Positions 31,401 through 42,300 are shown, counted from the first letter of the stretch. The stretch: DNA of 57,397 bases from JAPLSN01 sp964482955 (GCA_964482955.1 CAYZZW010000014.1:1-57397), one strand, 5' to 3'. Program-made: numbers and translations. The notes: generated from the sequence alone by a model not told the origin.

Positions 31401-33059
31401 GTGAACGCGCTCAAGATCCTCCTCGACATGGCCGGCGGTCTGGCCATGTTCCTGTTCGGCATGCAGCTGTCGAGCGACGGCATCCAGAAATCGGCCGGCG
31501 AACGGCTCCAGAAGATCATGAACGTGATGACCGGGAACCGCGTCGTCGCCATGGTCACCGGCTTCGTCATCACGGTGCTCGTGCAGTCGTCGTCCGCCTC
31601 CACGGTCATGATCGTCACCTTCGTGAACGCGGGGCTCCTCGATCTCGTGCAGGCGATCGGCTGCATCATGGGCGCGAACGTCGGCACCACGGTCACCGGC
31701 TGGATCATCTCGCTCGTCGGCTTCAAGTTTTCCCTGACGGCCGTGGCCGTTCCCGTCGTCGGCATCGGCTTCTTCATGAGCCTCATGAAGAAGCGGAGGG
31801 GCGTGCAGGGGTGGGGCGAGGCGCTCATGGGCTTCGGCTTCATCTTCCTCGGGCTCGAGTTCCTGGCCCAGGCGGTGCCCAAGCCCGGCGCCGACGCGCT
31901 CGAGTTCCTCGCCCGCTTTTCCGGCCTCGGGCCGGCCACCATCCTCATCTGCGTCTTCGTCGGGCTCGTCTTCACGGCGATCGTCAACGCGTCGAGCGCG
32001 GCGCTCGCCATCATCATCACCCTGGCGATCAACGGCGTGCTCGATTTCCGGATGGCGGCGGCGCTCATCCTCGGCGCGAACATCGGCACCTGCGTCAACG
32101 CCTTCATCGCCTCGTTCGGGACGAACGTGGCCGCCCGCCGCGCCGCGTGGGCGCACATCCTGTTCAACGTCTTCGGGACGGTCTGGGCGATCGTCTTCTT
32201 CGATTTCTTCCTCGGGCTCGTCGATCACCTCGTGCCCGGCGCGCCGATGGACAACATCGCGCTCAACATCGCCATGCTCCACACGGTGTTCAACGCGCTG
32301 AACGCGCTGATCCTCCTGCCGCTCGTCAGGCAGTTCGCCGCCGTCGTGTCGTGGATCATCAAGCCGGCGAAGGGCGAGGAGGCGAAGCCGTATCGCCTGG
32401 CGTACGTCTCCATCGGCCTCCAGAGCACGCCGGAACTCAACCTGGTGCAGGCGCGCGCGGAGATCGCGAAGATGTCGAAGCTGGCCCGCGAGATGTTCGA
32501 GCGCTTCCGCTCGTCGCTCGTCGAAAAGCCGGCCGGCCTCGCGGCCGTCATCGAAGAGTCGCGCGCGATGGAGAACTACGCGGACGAGATGAAGGAGGAG
32601 CTGTCGCGCTTCCTCGTCGAGTGCTCGACCCAGAACCTGAACGACCGCACCCGGGCGAGCGTGGCGGCCATGCTCAAGACGGTGGACGACCTCGAGAACA
32701 TCACGGACGTCTGCCACCACCTCGTCCTGCTCCTTGAAAAGGCGGAGGAACGCAAATACGCGTTCGACGCGAAGGAGCTCGAACGGCTTGCGCCCTATAC
32801 CGGGCTCGTGGACGAGTCGCTCTCCTTCGTGGAAACGCACGTCGGCGGCGCGGCCACGCCGGAAGAAGTCGACAAGGCGGCCGAGCTCGAGGGTCGCATC
32901 GACGATTTCAAGTCGGAGCTCAAGAAGATCGCGCGGAAGCGACTCGAATCGGGCGGGAACGTGCGGACCGAACTCCTGTTCATCGACATCGTCAGGAACG
33001 TGGAAAAGGTGGCGGACTACGCCTTTTCGGTGGCGCTCAACCTGGGAGCCTCGAAGTAG
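31401..33059 (+). CDS. Na/Pi cotransporter family protein, copy 2
   Basis: This 552-residue protein is a close paralogue of the gene just upstream: it starts MNALKILLDMAGGLAMFLFG (GTG start at 31401), keeps TVLVQSSSASTVMIVTF and INASSAALAIIITLAINGV, and has the same PhoU-like end. The two genes are 104 bp apart. DNA identity appears high in the membrane parts and lower in the C-terminal domain, so the pair came from duplication and has diverged in regulation or substrate affinity. Function as for copy 1. Confidence 0.93.
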   Translation: MNALKILLDMAGGLAMFLFGMQLSSDGIQKSAGERLQKIMNVMTGNRVVAMVTGFVITVLVQSSSASTVMIVTFVNAGLLDLVQAIGCIMGANVGTTVTGWIISLVGFKFSLTAVAVPVVGIGFFMSLMKKRRGVQGWGEALMGFGFIFLGLEFLAQAVPKPGADALEFLARFSGLGPATILICVFVGLVFTAIVNASSAALAIIITLAINGVLDFRMAAALILGANIGTCVNAFIASFGTNVAARRAAWAHILFNVFGTVWAIVFFDFFLGLVDHLVPGAPMDNIALNIAMLHTVFNALNALILLPLVRQFAAVVSWIIKPAKGEEAKPYRLAYVSIGLQSTPELNLVQARAEIAKMSKLAREMFERFRSSLVEKPAGLAAVIEESRAMENYADEMKEELSRFLVECSTQNLNDRTRASVAAMLKTVDDLENITDVCHHLVLLLEKAEERKYAFDAKELERLAPYTGLVDESLSFVETHVGGAATPEEVDKAAELEGRIDDFKSELKKIARKRLESGGNVRTELLFIDIVRNVEKVADYAFSVALNLGASK

Positions 33060-33066
33060 GAGGGTT

Positions 33067-33558
33067 TCAGTCGCGGTCGGTCCGGAAGCGCTCGTCCCGG
33101 CTCGACCCCGCGGCCTCGATGCGGCCGGCGCACGTGCCGTTTACGGCCTCCGCGCCGTTTACGGCGCACGTGCCGTTTACGGCACGCCGGATCAGGCCGA
33201 TGAGTTCGGACTTTCTCCATGGCTTGCGGACGCAGGCCATGACGTCGGCGGCGCGGACGGCGCGCTCGATGGCGGCGTCGTCGCTCTGGCCCGTGATCAT
33301 GATGAGTGACGCGTCGGGATACAGCGACCGCGTCCGGACGAGGAACTCGTCGCCGTTCAAGCCCGGCATGTACCAGTCGGAGATGACGACCGAGGGCGGA
33401 CAGCCTTCTTCGGACAGCTCGCGCATGACGAGGAAGGCGTCCTCGCCCGAGAGGGCGGTCTCGATGCGCACGTCCGGACCGAGGGCTTTCCGGAGCTCGC
33501 GCATGAGCGACAGCACGATGATCGCCTCGTCGTCGACGATGAGCACGGCCTTTTTCAA
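33067..33558 (-). CDS. Single-domain response regulator with repeat-derived tail
   Basis: From a TTG at 33558 (GGGAG upstream) the product is MKKAVLIVDDEAIIVLSLMR with the acidic pocket, the phospho-acceptor Asp in VVISDWYMPGLNGDEF, the Thr/Ser in IMITGQSDD and Lys in VRKPW, i.e. a complete receiver domain (163 aa). There is no output domain. The last 45 residues come from an 18-bp repeat (AVNGTC AVNGAE AVNGTC units) and are probably disordered. The cognate kinase is not adjacent. The frame is open upstream to an ATG at 33711, but that segment does not look like protein. Confidence 0.8.
   Translation of the reverse strand: MKKAVLIVDDEAIIVLSLMRELRKALGPDVRIETALSGEDAFLVMRELSEEGCPPSVVISDWYMPGLNGDEFLVRTRSLYPDASLIMITGQSDDAAIERAVRAADVMACVRKPWRKSELIGLIRRAVNGTCAVNGAEAVNGTCAGRIEAAGSSRDERFRTDRD
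33136..33183 (+). repeat. 18-bp tandem repeat in the response regulator 3' end
   Basis: GCCGTTTACGGC occurs at 33136-33147, 33154-33165 and 33172-33183, each 18 bp apart with variable 6-bp spacers (CTCCGC, GCACGT). Each core is a near-palindrome. It keeps frame in the response regulator gene. Confidence 0.85.
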
Positions 33559-33813
33559 GGGGCCGCTCCCCGGTTCCCTCCGTCGGCCGGTCGAACGACG
33601 CGGGCCGGCTCGTCGATGAGGGAAGCGTAGGTGAGATTGTGAAGTGCCGCGATGCGCGCCATCCAAAGAAGTATACCGGGCTTCGGAAGGCGCGCAAGGG
33701 AAATCCGTCATCGCGCGTATCCACGCTCGGCCGGTTCGTACGCGGTCCGCGCCCTTCGCCGGTCGGTCGAGCCGCGCGACTCGGCCGCCCTTCCCGTGCT
33801 AACATCCCGCCCG

Positions 33814-35691
33814 ATGACCATCGTTACCGCGGATCGCGCCGCCGTCGCGCTCAAGGACGGCTTTTTGTTCGAGGAACTCTCGCTCGGCGTCGAAGACGAC
33901 GCCCGCGTCGGCGTCGTCGGGCGCAACGGCGCCGGCAAGACCACCCTGCTCCGGCTCCTGTCCGGCGAACTCCAGCCGGACCGCGGCGTCGTGTCGCGGA
34001 AGCGCGGACTCGCCGCGAGCGTGCTCCGACAGCGCGTCGCCTTCGAGCCCGAAGAGACGTTGGGCGGGTTCCTCTACGCGGGGGAGGCGCCGGAGATCCG
34101 GCGCGTCGTCGAGTACGAACGTCTCCTCGCCGGCCACGGCTCGCACGCCGCGCTCGACCGGCTCCACCGCGAACTCGAGGCGTCCGGATCCTTCGACTTG
34201 CCGCGCCGTTACGCGTCGCTCTGCACCGAGCTCGGACTTCCGGATTTGGATCGCCCCATGTCGACGTTCTCGGGAGGCATGGCGAAGAAGGCGGCCATCG
34301 CGCGCTGTCTCGCGCCGCGTTCGGACCTCGTCCTCCTCGACGAGCCGACGAACCATCTCGACCTTTCGACGATCGAATGGCTCGAGGCGAAGCTGACCGC
34401 CTGGCGTTCCGCCTTCGTGCTCGTCACGCACGACCGCTGGTTCCTCGACTCGGTCTGCGACTCGATCCTCGAGCTGGACGCGCGACGCGTCTTCGTACAC
34501 CCGGGCAATTATTCGGACTACCTCGAGCGCAAGGCCGAGCGCTACGCCGCGCTCGACAAGGCGGAAAACCGGCGGCTGGCCAACCTCAAGATCGAGCTCG
34601 CGTGGCTCGGGCGCGGGGCGCGGGCGCGGGCCACGAAGAGCGAGCGGCGCAAGGACGACATCAGGGCGATGCAAGCCGCGGCGCCGGTCCGCGATCGGGC
34701 GATGGACTCGTTCTCGTCGGCCGCGACGCGGCTCGGCGGCAAGATCGTCGAATTCGCGAAGGCCGCGAAAGCCTACGACGGCGCGCCGGTGCTCGCGCCC
34801 TTCGACTTCGAGCTGACCGCCGGCGCGCGCTTCGGCGTCGTCGGGCCGAACGGCGCCGGGAAATCGACCCTGCTCGGCCTCGTGGCGGGACGGATCGAGC
34901 CGGATTCGGGGCGCGTCGAGCGGGGCTCGACGGTGCGCGTCGCGCTCTTCGACCAGACGAACGACGACATCGACCCCGAGCGCTCGGTCCTCGACTACGT
35001 GCGGGAAAAGGCGGAGCTCGTGCGCCTCGCGGACGGCACGACCCTGAACGCCGAACAGCTCCTCGAGCGCTTCCTGTTCCCGCGCGACGTACAGGGCTCG
35101 AAGCTCGGGAAGCTTTCCGGCGGGGAACTCCGGCGCCTCGTCCTCGTGCGCCTCCTCGCGGAAGCGCCCAACGTGCTCCTCCTCGACGAGCCGACGAACG
35201 ACCTCGACATCGGCACCATCGAGCTGCTCGAGGAATTCGTAGACGGCTTTCCCGGCTGCGTCCTCGTCGTGTCGCACGACCGCGCCTTCCTCGACCGCGT
35301 GGCCGATTCGCTCCTCGTGCTCGACGGGAAGGGCGGCGTGTCGCGCTTTCCGGGGCGCTACTCCGACTGGCGCGCCTCGCTCGAAGCCGCCGCCCTCGAA
35401 GCCGCGTCGTCCGAGCGGGGCAAGCCCGGGCGCTCCGAAACGGCCGCGGAACGCGGGCGTACGGAGAACGGCAAACGCAGGCTGACGTGGGCGGAGCGCA
35501 AGGAGCTCGGAGGCATCCTCGACGAAATCTCGGCCCTGGAAGCGGAGAAGGACGCGCTCGAAAAACTCTTCGCGAGCGCCGCTCCGGATCCCCAGGCGAT
35601 CGCCGCCGGCGCGAAACGCCACGACGAACTCGTCCCGCTCATCGAGTCGCGCGTCGCTCGCTGGGAAGAGCTCTCGGCGCTCGAGGGCTGA
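33814..35691 (+). CDS. ABC-F family ATPase
   Basis: The 625-residue protein has two ABC ATPase domains in one chain and no membrane segment: Walker A VVGRNGAGKTTLLRLLSG and VVGPNGAGKSTLLGLVAG, signature FSGGMAKKAAIARCL and LSGGELRRLVLVRLL, Walker B VLLDEPTNHLDLST and LLLDEPTNDLDIGT. The linker (RARATKSERRKDDIRAM) and C-terminal coiled coil (about 550-625) fit the Uup-like or EttA-like translation factors that act on the ribosome, rather than transporters. Start ATG at 33814 is chosen because the upstream frame is Arg-rich noncoding. It ends six bases before the caspase-type gene, so the two are probably co-transcribed. Confidence 0.93.
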   Translation: MTIVTADRAAVALKDGFLFEELSLGVEDDARVGVVGRNGAGKTTLLRLLSGELQPDRGVVSRKRGLAASVLRQRVAFEPEETLGGFLYAGEAPEIRRVVEYERLLAGHGSHAALDRLHRELEASGSFDLPRRYASLCTELGLPDLDRPMSTFSGGMAKKAAIARCLAPRSDLVLLDEPTNHLDLSTIEWLEAKLTAWRSAFVLVTHDRWFLDSVCDSILELDARRVFVHPGNYSDYLERKAERYAALDKAENRRLANLKIELAWLGRGARARATKSERRKDDIRAMQAAAPVRDRAMDSFSSAATRLGGKIVEFAKAAKAYDGAPVLAPFDFELTAGARFGVVGPNGAGKSTLLGLVAGRIEPDSGRVERGSTVRVALFDQTNDDIDPERSVLDYVREKAELVRLADGTTLNAEQLLERFLFPRDVQGSKLGKLSGGELRRLVLVRLLAEAPNVLLLDEPTNDLDIGTIELLEEFVDGFPGCVLVVSHDRAFLDRVADSLLVLDGKGGVSRFPGRYSDWRASLEAAALEAASSERGKPGRSETAAERGRTENGKRRLTWAERKELGGILDEISALEAEKDALEKLFASAAPDPQAIAAGAKRHDELVPLIESRVARWEELSALEG

Positions 35692-35697
35692 AGGACG

Positions 35698-38600
35698 ATG
35701 CGCGCGCTACGCGTTTTCGCGGCGGTTTTTTCGGGCGCCCTGTGTCTCGCGTCCGTTTCGGCGGATCCGGCGGATCCGGGCACGTGGCGCCCGGTCATCC
35801 AGCGGGGACACGGTTCGTTCGTCATCGACACGGCTGCCTCGGAGAACGGGGAGCTCGTCGCGTCGGCCTCCGCCGACCGGACCGCGAAGCTGTGGACGAC
35901 GCGCGGTTCGCTGCTCCGCACGTTGCGCGGCCACGGCGCGGAGGTCGTGTCGGTCGACCTCGATCCTTCGGGTCGCCATGCGCTCACCGCGTCGCTGGAC
36001 GGCTCGACGCGGCTGTGGCGGACGATGGACGGCTCGACCGTCTGGGGCGTCCATCCGGGCCGCGGCGAAAACGCGGTCGGGCCCGGCTCGTTCACGCCGT
36101 GCCGACGCGCCCGCTTTTCGCCCGACGGGACGCTGATCGCGGTGGCGTGCTCCAACGCCCTGTTCGTGCTCGACCTCGAGGGGAAGACCGTCTCGGGCGG
36201 CGAACGCGGACGTCGGGTCGGCGACGGATCGGTCGCCGATCTCGCGTGGGCGCCGGGCGGCGCGATTCTGGCGACGGCATCGGAGGACGGAACGATCGCC
36301 CTGTGGACGAAGGCTCTCGAGCCTATGCGTTCGTGGGGCGCGTCGACGGGCGCCGTCAATCGCATCGCGTGGACGCGGGACGGACGCTCGCTCCTGACCG
36401 GCGACGCCTTCGGCCGAGTGAAGCGGTATCGCGCCGACGGAACGCTCGAGCGCGACTACGACGGCCTCGCGTCGGGAAAGACGCCTGAGTTCGGGCAGGC
36501 GGGCCCCGGCATCGCCTCGCTCGCCCTCGACGGAAGCGGAGGACGCTTCCTGGCTTCGACCGAAGACGGCGCGTTCGCCGTGGCCGAACTCGCGACTGGA
36601 AGCTTCGAGACGTCGCGGATCGCCTCGGGCGCGTCGATCCGCGCCGCGGCTCCCGCGCCCGGCGGATGGGTCATCGGCATGTTCTCGACCGTCGCTTCCT
36701 TCGACGACGCCGGCGTCATCGCGGAGTTCCGCGGCTCGCCCGACTCGTTCCACTCGGTCTCCTCCAATCCCCGCTATCCGTTCGTCTCGCTGGGAAGCTT
36801 CGACGGGCGGGCGCAGTTGCGTTCCGCCGAGGGCAAATTCCTCAAGGCGATCGAAGCGCCCGTCGACCGCGCGACCAACGGGCCGGGAGCGTCGATCGTC
36901 GCCGACACGGTCTTCCACCCGAGCGGCGCGGCGTTCGCGCTCGTCGCGGAAAAGCCCTACGTCATGGGGATCGACGGTTCCGTGTTGCGGGCGTTCGAGA
37001 ACTACGCCGACCCGGGCGGCTTCTGGAGCGCCGACGGATACGTCCTGACCGTGCCGGACGGTTTCGGCAACGTCCACGAGCGCGATCTCCGCTCGGGGTC
37101 GTGGAAGATGGAGGAGCCGCCCGAACGCGGCGGCCGGCATCCGTCCCTCGCCGCCGTCTCGCGGACCGGACGGGTCGCGTACGCCTTCCCCGACGGCGCC
37201 GTTCTGTTCGGGCCGCGCGGCGGTCCGTGGACGGAACGAAAAGGCACTATCGAGAAGTTTTCCTTCGGCGTCAATTCTCTGTGCTTCAGCCCCGACGGGA
37301 CGAAGCTCGCCGTCATGGATTCGGAAGGGATCGTGCGCGTGTGGGACGAGGCCGGCCGCGAGCTCGCCGCGTACCAGTCCTACGACCTCGGGGGTCTCGT
37401 CCTGGATCCCGCGATCAGGCGACGCGTCGCGCCGGACGGCGTCACGGTTTCCGTGCCCGCGCTCGAAGCGCTCGAGTACTGGGATCGCGCGGCGTTCGGC
37501 TTCGATTCCTCTTTTTACGCGAAAGGCCGTCGGCTCGCGTTTTCCCCCGACGGAACGCTGTTGGCCTCGGGCGGGCGCGACGGGACGGTATCCGTCCGGA
37601 ACGCCGCGGACGGCAGGCTCGTCCTGCAGGCTCGGGCGCACGACGTCGCGGTGACCGGCCTGGGGTTTTCCGCCGACGGCTCGATCCTCTATTCGGTCGC
37701 CGGCGCTTGCGACGTCGGCATGACGAAGGTGTCGACCGGTTACCGCGCGACGCTCGTGACGGACGGGGCGGACTGGATCGTCTACGACGACGACGGATAC
37801 TTCGAGGCGTCCCGATCGGGCGGCCGGCTCGTCGCGATGGTCGCGGGGACGAAAGCCGCCGCGCCGGACCAGTTCGCCGCGGCCTTCAACCGTCCGGATA
37901 TCGTCTACGGCAAGCTGGGCGTCGCCGCGCCCGATCGTCTCGAAACCTGGCGCGCGCAATTCCGCAAGCGCGCGGTCAAGCTCGGCCTCGTCCCTCGCTC
38001 CGTGCCGGCGGCCGATTTCGAGCGGATCGCGGCGGCGGCGTCCCAGCCCGGCGGGAAAGCGCTCGCGGCCGCGTACGCGAAGCGCGGGGCCGAGTATGGA
38101 CTCGCGGACCCCTCGCCGGTCGTCGCCCTGGCGCTCATGGAGATCCCGCCGTTCGAGGAGTACGTCGAGAGGCTCCTGCGATCGGACCGGGCCGTACCGG
38201 TCGCCGAGATCGTCTCGGCGAAGCGCGACGGGAAGCGCGACGGGAAGCGCGTCGAGCTCGAGTGCCGCGTGTCCGCGCCGGGACGCCCGCTCGCGAGTTA
38301 CGAGATATTCGTCAACGGGACGCCGCTCCACGGTTCGGGCGGCAAGCCCGTTTCGGGCACGGGAGTCTCGTTCCGCGAGCGGGTCGAGCTCTGTCCGGGA
38401 TCGAACCTGATCGAGCTGTCGTGCCGGGACGCCGCCGGGCTCGAGTCGACCCGCGACCGGGTGAGCGTCCCGTACGCGGGAGCCGAAAAGGGAGACCTGT
38501 GGTTCGTCGGCTTCGGCGTGTCCGCCTATCGGAATCCCGACCTGACGCTCCTCTATCCCGGGAAGGACGTCCGCGACATGGCGTCCGCCTTTTCCGCGCT

Positions 38601-39342
38601 GAAGGGCGGATACGGCGCCGTCCACGTCCTCGAGTACGTCGACGGCGCGTGCGTGCCGGAGAGCTTCGCCGCCGCCAAGCGCGCGCTCGGCGACGCGAAG
38701 GCCGGCGATACGGTCGTTATGTTCGTGTCGGGCCACGGCGCCCACGTCGCCGGCCCGGACGCGTCGTACTATTTCCTCACCAGGGACGCCGACCCGGCGG
38801 ACCTCGCGGGCACCGCCGTGGATTTCGACGCGGTCGAGGGGGTGCTCGACGGCATCGCCCCGAGGAAGAAATTGCTCCTCATCGATACCTGCGAGTCGGG
38901 AGAACTCGACGAGGCGCTCCTCGAGGATTACCTCAAGCGATCGCGGAAAGCCGGCATTTCCGCCAGGACGGCGGGCGGGACGACGCTCGGCGCCGCGAAG
39001 GCGTCCAAGGCCCGGCCGTGGGTCCGCGACCGCGACCGATTCGTGTGGAACGATCTCCGGCGCCGGACGGGCGCGGTCGTGTTCTCGAGCTGCGGGGGAG
39101 GGGAGCTCTCCTACGAGCCCTCGGCGTATTTCGAAGGCGGCAACGGTTTCTTCACGTCGGCGGTGCTTCGGGCCCTCCGCGGAGGCGCGGCGGACGCCGA
39201 CGGAGACGGGACGGTCGGCATCGAGGAGCTGCGCGCCTTCGTCACGGCCGAGGTGACCGGAACGAGCGGGGGACTCCAGTCGCCGACGATCGACCGGGAC
39301 AACGCCCTGGCAGGCCTTTCGTTCCCGACGGGGCCGCGGTAG
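35698..39342 (+). CDS. Secreted WD40-repeat caspase-family protein
   Basis: The 1214-residue protein has a signal peptide (LRVFAAVFSGALCLASVSA), then a WD40 propeller (about residues 30-680, with LVASASADRTAKLWTTRGSL, ALTASLDGSTRLWRTMDGS, TLIAVACSN and LLASGGRDGTVSVRNAADGR), a helical region, an Ig-like part (around 850-930), and a C14-type caspase domain. Catalytic His1013 (FVSGHGAHVAG) and Cys1065 (LLIDTCESGE) are both present, and KGDLWFVGFGVSAYRNPDLT opens the fold. It may be a metacaspase-like protease activated by propeller binding in the periplasm. It follows the ABC-F gene by six bases, with AAGGA as ribosome binding site. Confidence 0.92.
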   Translation: MRALRVFAAVFSGALCLASVSADPADPGTWRPVIQRGHGSFVIDTAASENGELVASASADRTAKLWTTRGSLLRTLRGHGAEVVSVDLDPSGRHALTASLDGSTRLWRTMDGSTVWGVHPGRGENAVGPGSFTPCRRARFSPDGTLIAVACSNALFVLDLEGKTVSGGERGRRVGDGSVADLAWAPGGAILATASEDGTIALWTKALEPMRSWGASTGAVNRIAWTRDGRSLLTGDAFGRVKRYRADGTLERDYDGLASGKTPEFGQAGPGIASLALDGSGGRFLASTEDGAFAVAELATGSFETSRIASGASIRAAAPAPGGWVIGMFSTVASFDDAGVIAEFRGSPDSFHSVSSNPRYPFVSLGSFDGRAQLRSAEGKFLKAIEAPVDRATNGPGASIVADTVFHPSGAAFALVAEKPYVMGIDGSVLRAFENYADPGGFWSADGYVLTVPDGFGNVHERDLRSGSWKMEEPPERGGRHPSLAAVSRTGRVAYAFPDGAVLFGPRGGPWTERKGTIEKFSFGVNSLCFSPDGTKLAVMDSEGIVRVWDEAGRELAAYQSYDLGGLVLDPAIRRRVAPDGVTVSVPALEALEYWDRAAFGFDSSFYAKGRRLAFSPDGTLLASGGRDGTVSVRNAADGRLVLQARAHDVAVTGLGFSADGSILYSVAGACDVGMTKVSTGYRATLVTDGADWIVYDDDGYFEASRSGGRLVAMVAGTKAAAPDQFAAAFNRPDIVYGKLGVAAPDRLETWRAQFRKRAVKLGLVPRSVPAADFERIAAAASQPGGKALAAAYAKRGAEYGLADPSPVVALALMEIPPFEEYVERLLRSDRAVPVAEIVSAKRDGKRDGKRVELECRVSAPGRPLASYEIFVNGTPLHGSGGKPVSGTGVSFRERVELCPGSNLIELSCRDAAGLESTRDRVSVPYAGAEKGDLWFVGFGVSAYRNPDLTLLYPGKDVRDMASAFSALKGGYGAVHVLEYVDGACVPESFAAAKRALGDAKAGDTVVMFVSGHGAHVAGPDASYYFLTRDADPADLAGTAVDFDAVEGVLDGIAPRKKLLLIDTCESGELDEALLEDYLKRSRKAGISARTAGGTTLGAAKASKARPWVRDRDRFVWNDLRRRTGAVVFSSCGGGELSYEPSAYFEGGNGFFTSAVLRALRGGAADADGDGTVGIEELRAFVTAEVTGTSGGLQSPTIDRDNALAGLSFPTGPR

Positions 39343-39363
39343 CCGGGCGGGAACGCCGCGGCG

Positions 39364-42300
39364 TCATTTCCGGCGCATGAGCAGCACCGTGATGTCGTCG
39401 TACTGCTCGTCCTCCATGACGCCCGTGTAGAGCAAGTACATCGGATTGGACTTTTCGCCGCGGGGCGATCCTTCCGGCGCGGATTCGGCGGGTATCCCGG
39501 GTATGGCCGGCAGGGGGCTTTCCTCGCGTTCCTCGGGATTCGGCGCCTGCGAGCCGCAATAGAGCCGGTACTGTTCGAAGTGGTCGCGCAGGAAGGCGTC
39601 GATGATCGTGTCGACCTTCACGGTGTCCGAGGGACCGGCGTCCGGATGGCGGTACATGCGGAAGACCTTTTCGACGGCGACGAGCGCGAGCCCCACTTCC
39701 TCGAGCGTGCCGGAACTCGAGGAGAAGTCGAACGACAGCCGCTCGTCCGGAATCGGGTTCCGCTCCTTCACGAGCTCGAAGCGCCCCTTGTTCATCACCG
39801 CCTCGATCACCGCGGCCGCGCGGTCGTTCCCGAAGTCCTCGAACATGTACTCTTTTTCGGGTTGCTGGTCGCTGCGGCGCGCCGGACCGTCGGCCGATTC
39901 GGCGGCCTGCCTGCGGACCTTCGCGAACGACGGATCGCGCCAGTAGCGCCGCGCTTCGTCGATGCCGTCCGTGAAAAGGACGAGGATGTCGCCCGGAGCC
40001 AGGTTCCGTTCCGTCTGCGTGAAGGGACTCTTCATCTCGATCATGAAGTTGGCGAGCGGTCCCGCCGCCGGCGCCTCTCCGGGCATGCGGGCGGTGGCCA
40101 TGCGGCGCGTGGCGCCCTCGTACACGCGGTAGAAGACGTCGCCCGCGTTGCAGAGGCGGGTGATTCCGGTCTGCGCGTCCAGGATGCCGACGGTGAAGGC
40201 CGCGAACTTGCCGCGGAAATCGCACACGTTGAGCGTGTCGTTGACCTCGTAGCAGAATTTCGTGAGGTCGAAGGCGTCCTTGGCTTTCGCGTTCCAGCCC
40301 TCGAAGTGGCGCTTGAAGACGCTCGCGACGACGGCCATGATCATGGCCGCGGACACGCCCTTGCCGGAGACGTCGCACTTGATGAAGGCGTAGTGGCGCC
40401 CGTCCAGATCCAGGTAGTCGAGGTAGTCGCCGGATACGAGCTTGGCGCCCTTGTAATAGCCGAAGAACTCGACGTCTTTCTTCGACAGGCGTGCGATCGC
40501 GAGTTTCTTGTTGCGTCCGCCGCGCCCGGACTCGAGCGGGAGGAGTTCGCGCTGGTCCTGCTCGCCGGCGAGCAGGTCGGCGTTGTCCTTCGCGCCGTGG
40601 ACGAGTCCGCGCGTCATGTCGACGATCGTCTCCGCGAGGCCCTCGAGCTCGTCGCCCGTGCGCGCGGGGATGGCGAAGCCCTCGAGGCGTTCCTTGTTGA
40701 ACGTGTCGCGGATTTCCTCGACCTTCTTCACGATGAGGTTGATGGGTCGCACGATGACGGAAGCGAGGACCACGGCGCCCGCGATGCCGACGGCCAGCGA
40801 GCCGAGGGCGATGAAGAGGATGAGCTTGAGGAGCGTGTCGCGCGACGCGGCGATCTTGTCGGCGATCGCCTTCGTGTTCACCTCGAGGCGGACCAAGCCG
40901 CGGAAGAAGACGTCCTGGCCGCGCACGGTGTAGAGGATCGGCTTGTAGAAGAGGAAGTTCGACGGGACCGACGGTATGTCCTTCGAGTCGAACGCGGGAA
41001 GCGACGCGACGGTCCCGTCGGCGATGCGGTCGAGCGCGGAGCGGAATTCGCGCTCCTTGGCGATGGCGCTCGCGTTCTCGCGTTCGAAGGCGGCGCGCGA
41101 CTCGGGATCGGTCCGGTCGACGAGGGCTGCGGCGTTCGTCTGGTGCGTCTTGATCTCGGACCAGAGCGCGCCCAGTTCCGAGAGGACGCGTTCGTCGATC
41201 GCCTTCCGGATTTCCGGGACCGTCTCGCTCAGGGCGTCCTTGAGCGCCGCGACGCCCTGGGTCTCGCTCCCGAAGGGCGCGCGGTCGATCTTGGAGTCGA
41301 TGGCCGGGTCGTTCGACGACCACACGACGTCCGGGTCCGTGGTGCCGGATTCCATGCCGGTCACGGTGATGTAGTTCGCCTCCGAACCCATGGCGCGCGA
41401 CTGGCTCGCGAGGTCGCCCAACGTGGTCTTGAGGTCGGCGGAGAAGGTCGTTGCGCGCGCGCCCGCCGCCACTCCCTCGAGGAGTACCCGCGAGCGCTCC
41501 TCGAGGCCGGTGGCCAGGGTGTCGCGCTGGGCTGCCAGGAAGTTGAGCGCGAGCGGGACGGACAGGAGCGCGACCACGAAGATCACGAGGAACGAGATCG
41601 TGAGCGTGAACTTGATGACGAGTCCTCCGCGCCTCCGCTTGAGCGCGCGGGCGGCCAGTCTTCTTTCCTCGGTAGGCATGGGGCGTCCCTCCAGGAGGGC
41701 TCGGGCTTCGAGCCGCACGTAATTCGCCTCGCGGAGCGTGCCCACGGCGACGCGCAGCGAGAGGAGGAAGCCGACGCCGGCCAGCGCGAAGGCCAGCCAG
41801 GCGAAGGCTTCGAAGGTCGATATGACGAACCGCGCGCGCCTCGGCGCCATCCACGGCGTCTTGGTCGCCCGGGCGTAGTCGCCGAACTTGACGGTGCCGG
41901 ACTCGTCCACGGACAGGAGCGGGGGCGTGAACGTCCAGCCGCGCCGCTCGTGGTAGACGCCGACGCGGTACTCGCCCTTTTCGAGGTCGGGCAACGCGGC
42001 CCGCTCGATGAGGCGGTCCGACCGGATGTCGTATTCCCCGCGCTCGAGGCTGACCTCGGCGTCCCAGGGCTCGGCTCCGTCGCGGTCCGCGACGATCCGC
42101 GTGACGTCGCCGTCCTCGCGGAAGCCGCGGCCCGAGATGGTCAGCGTCACCTTGCCGAAGTCGTCGCGCGACGAGCGCACGTCGGTCACGGCAGTGTAGG
42201 GCCGGAACTTGTCGGCGCGGAGGAATACGCGGGCGGGCGCGCCCACGTTGCCGACGGAATCGACGGCGGACACGACGAACGCGTAGTAGCCGTCGTCGAC

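Noticed and set aside
33128..33190. Possible mini CRISPR array (GCCGTTTACGGC repeats)
   Set aside because: Units are only 12 bp with 6-bp spacers, are within a reading frame and encode a repeated peptide; no cas genes are near.
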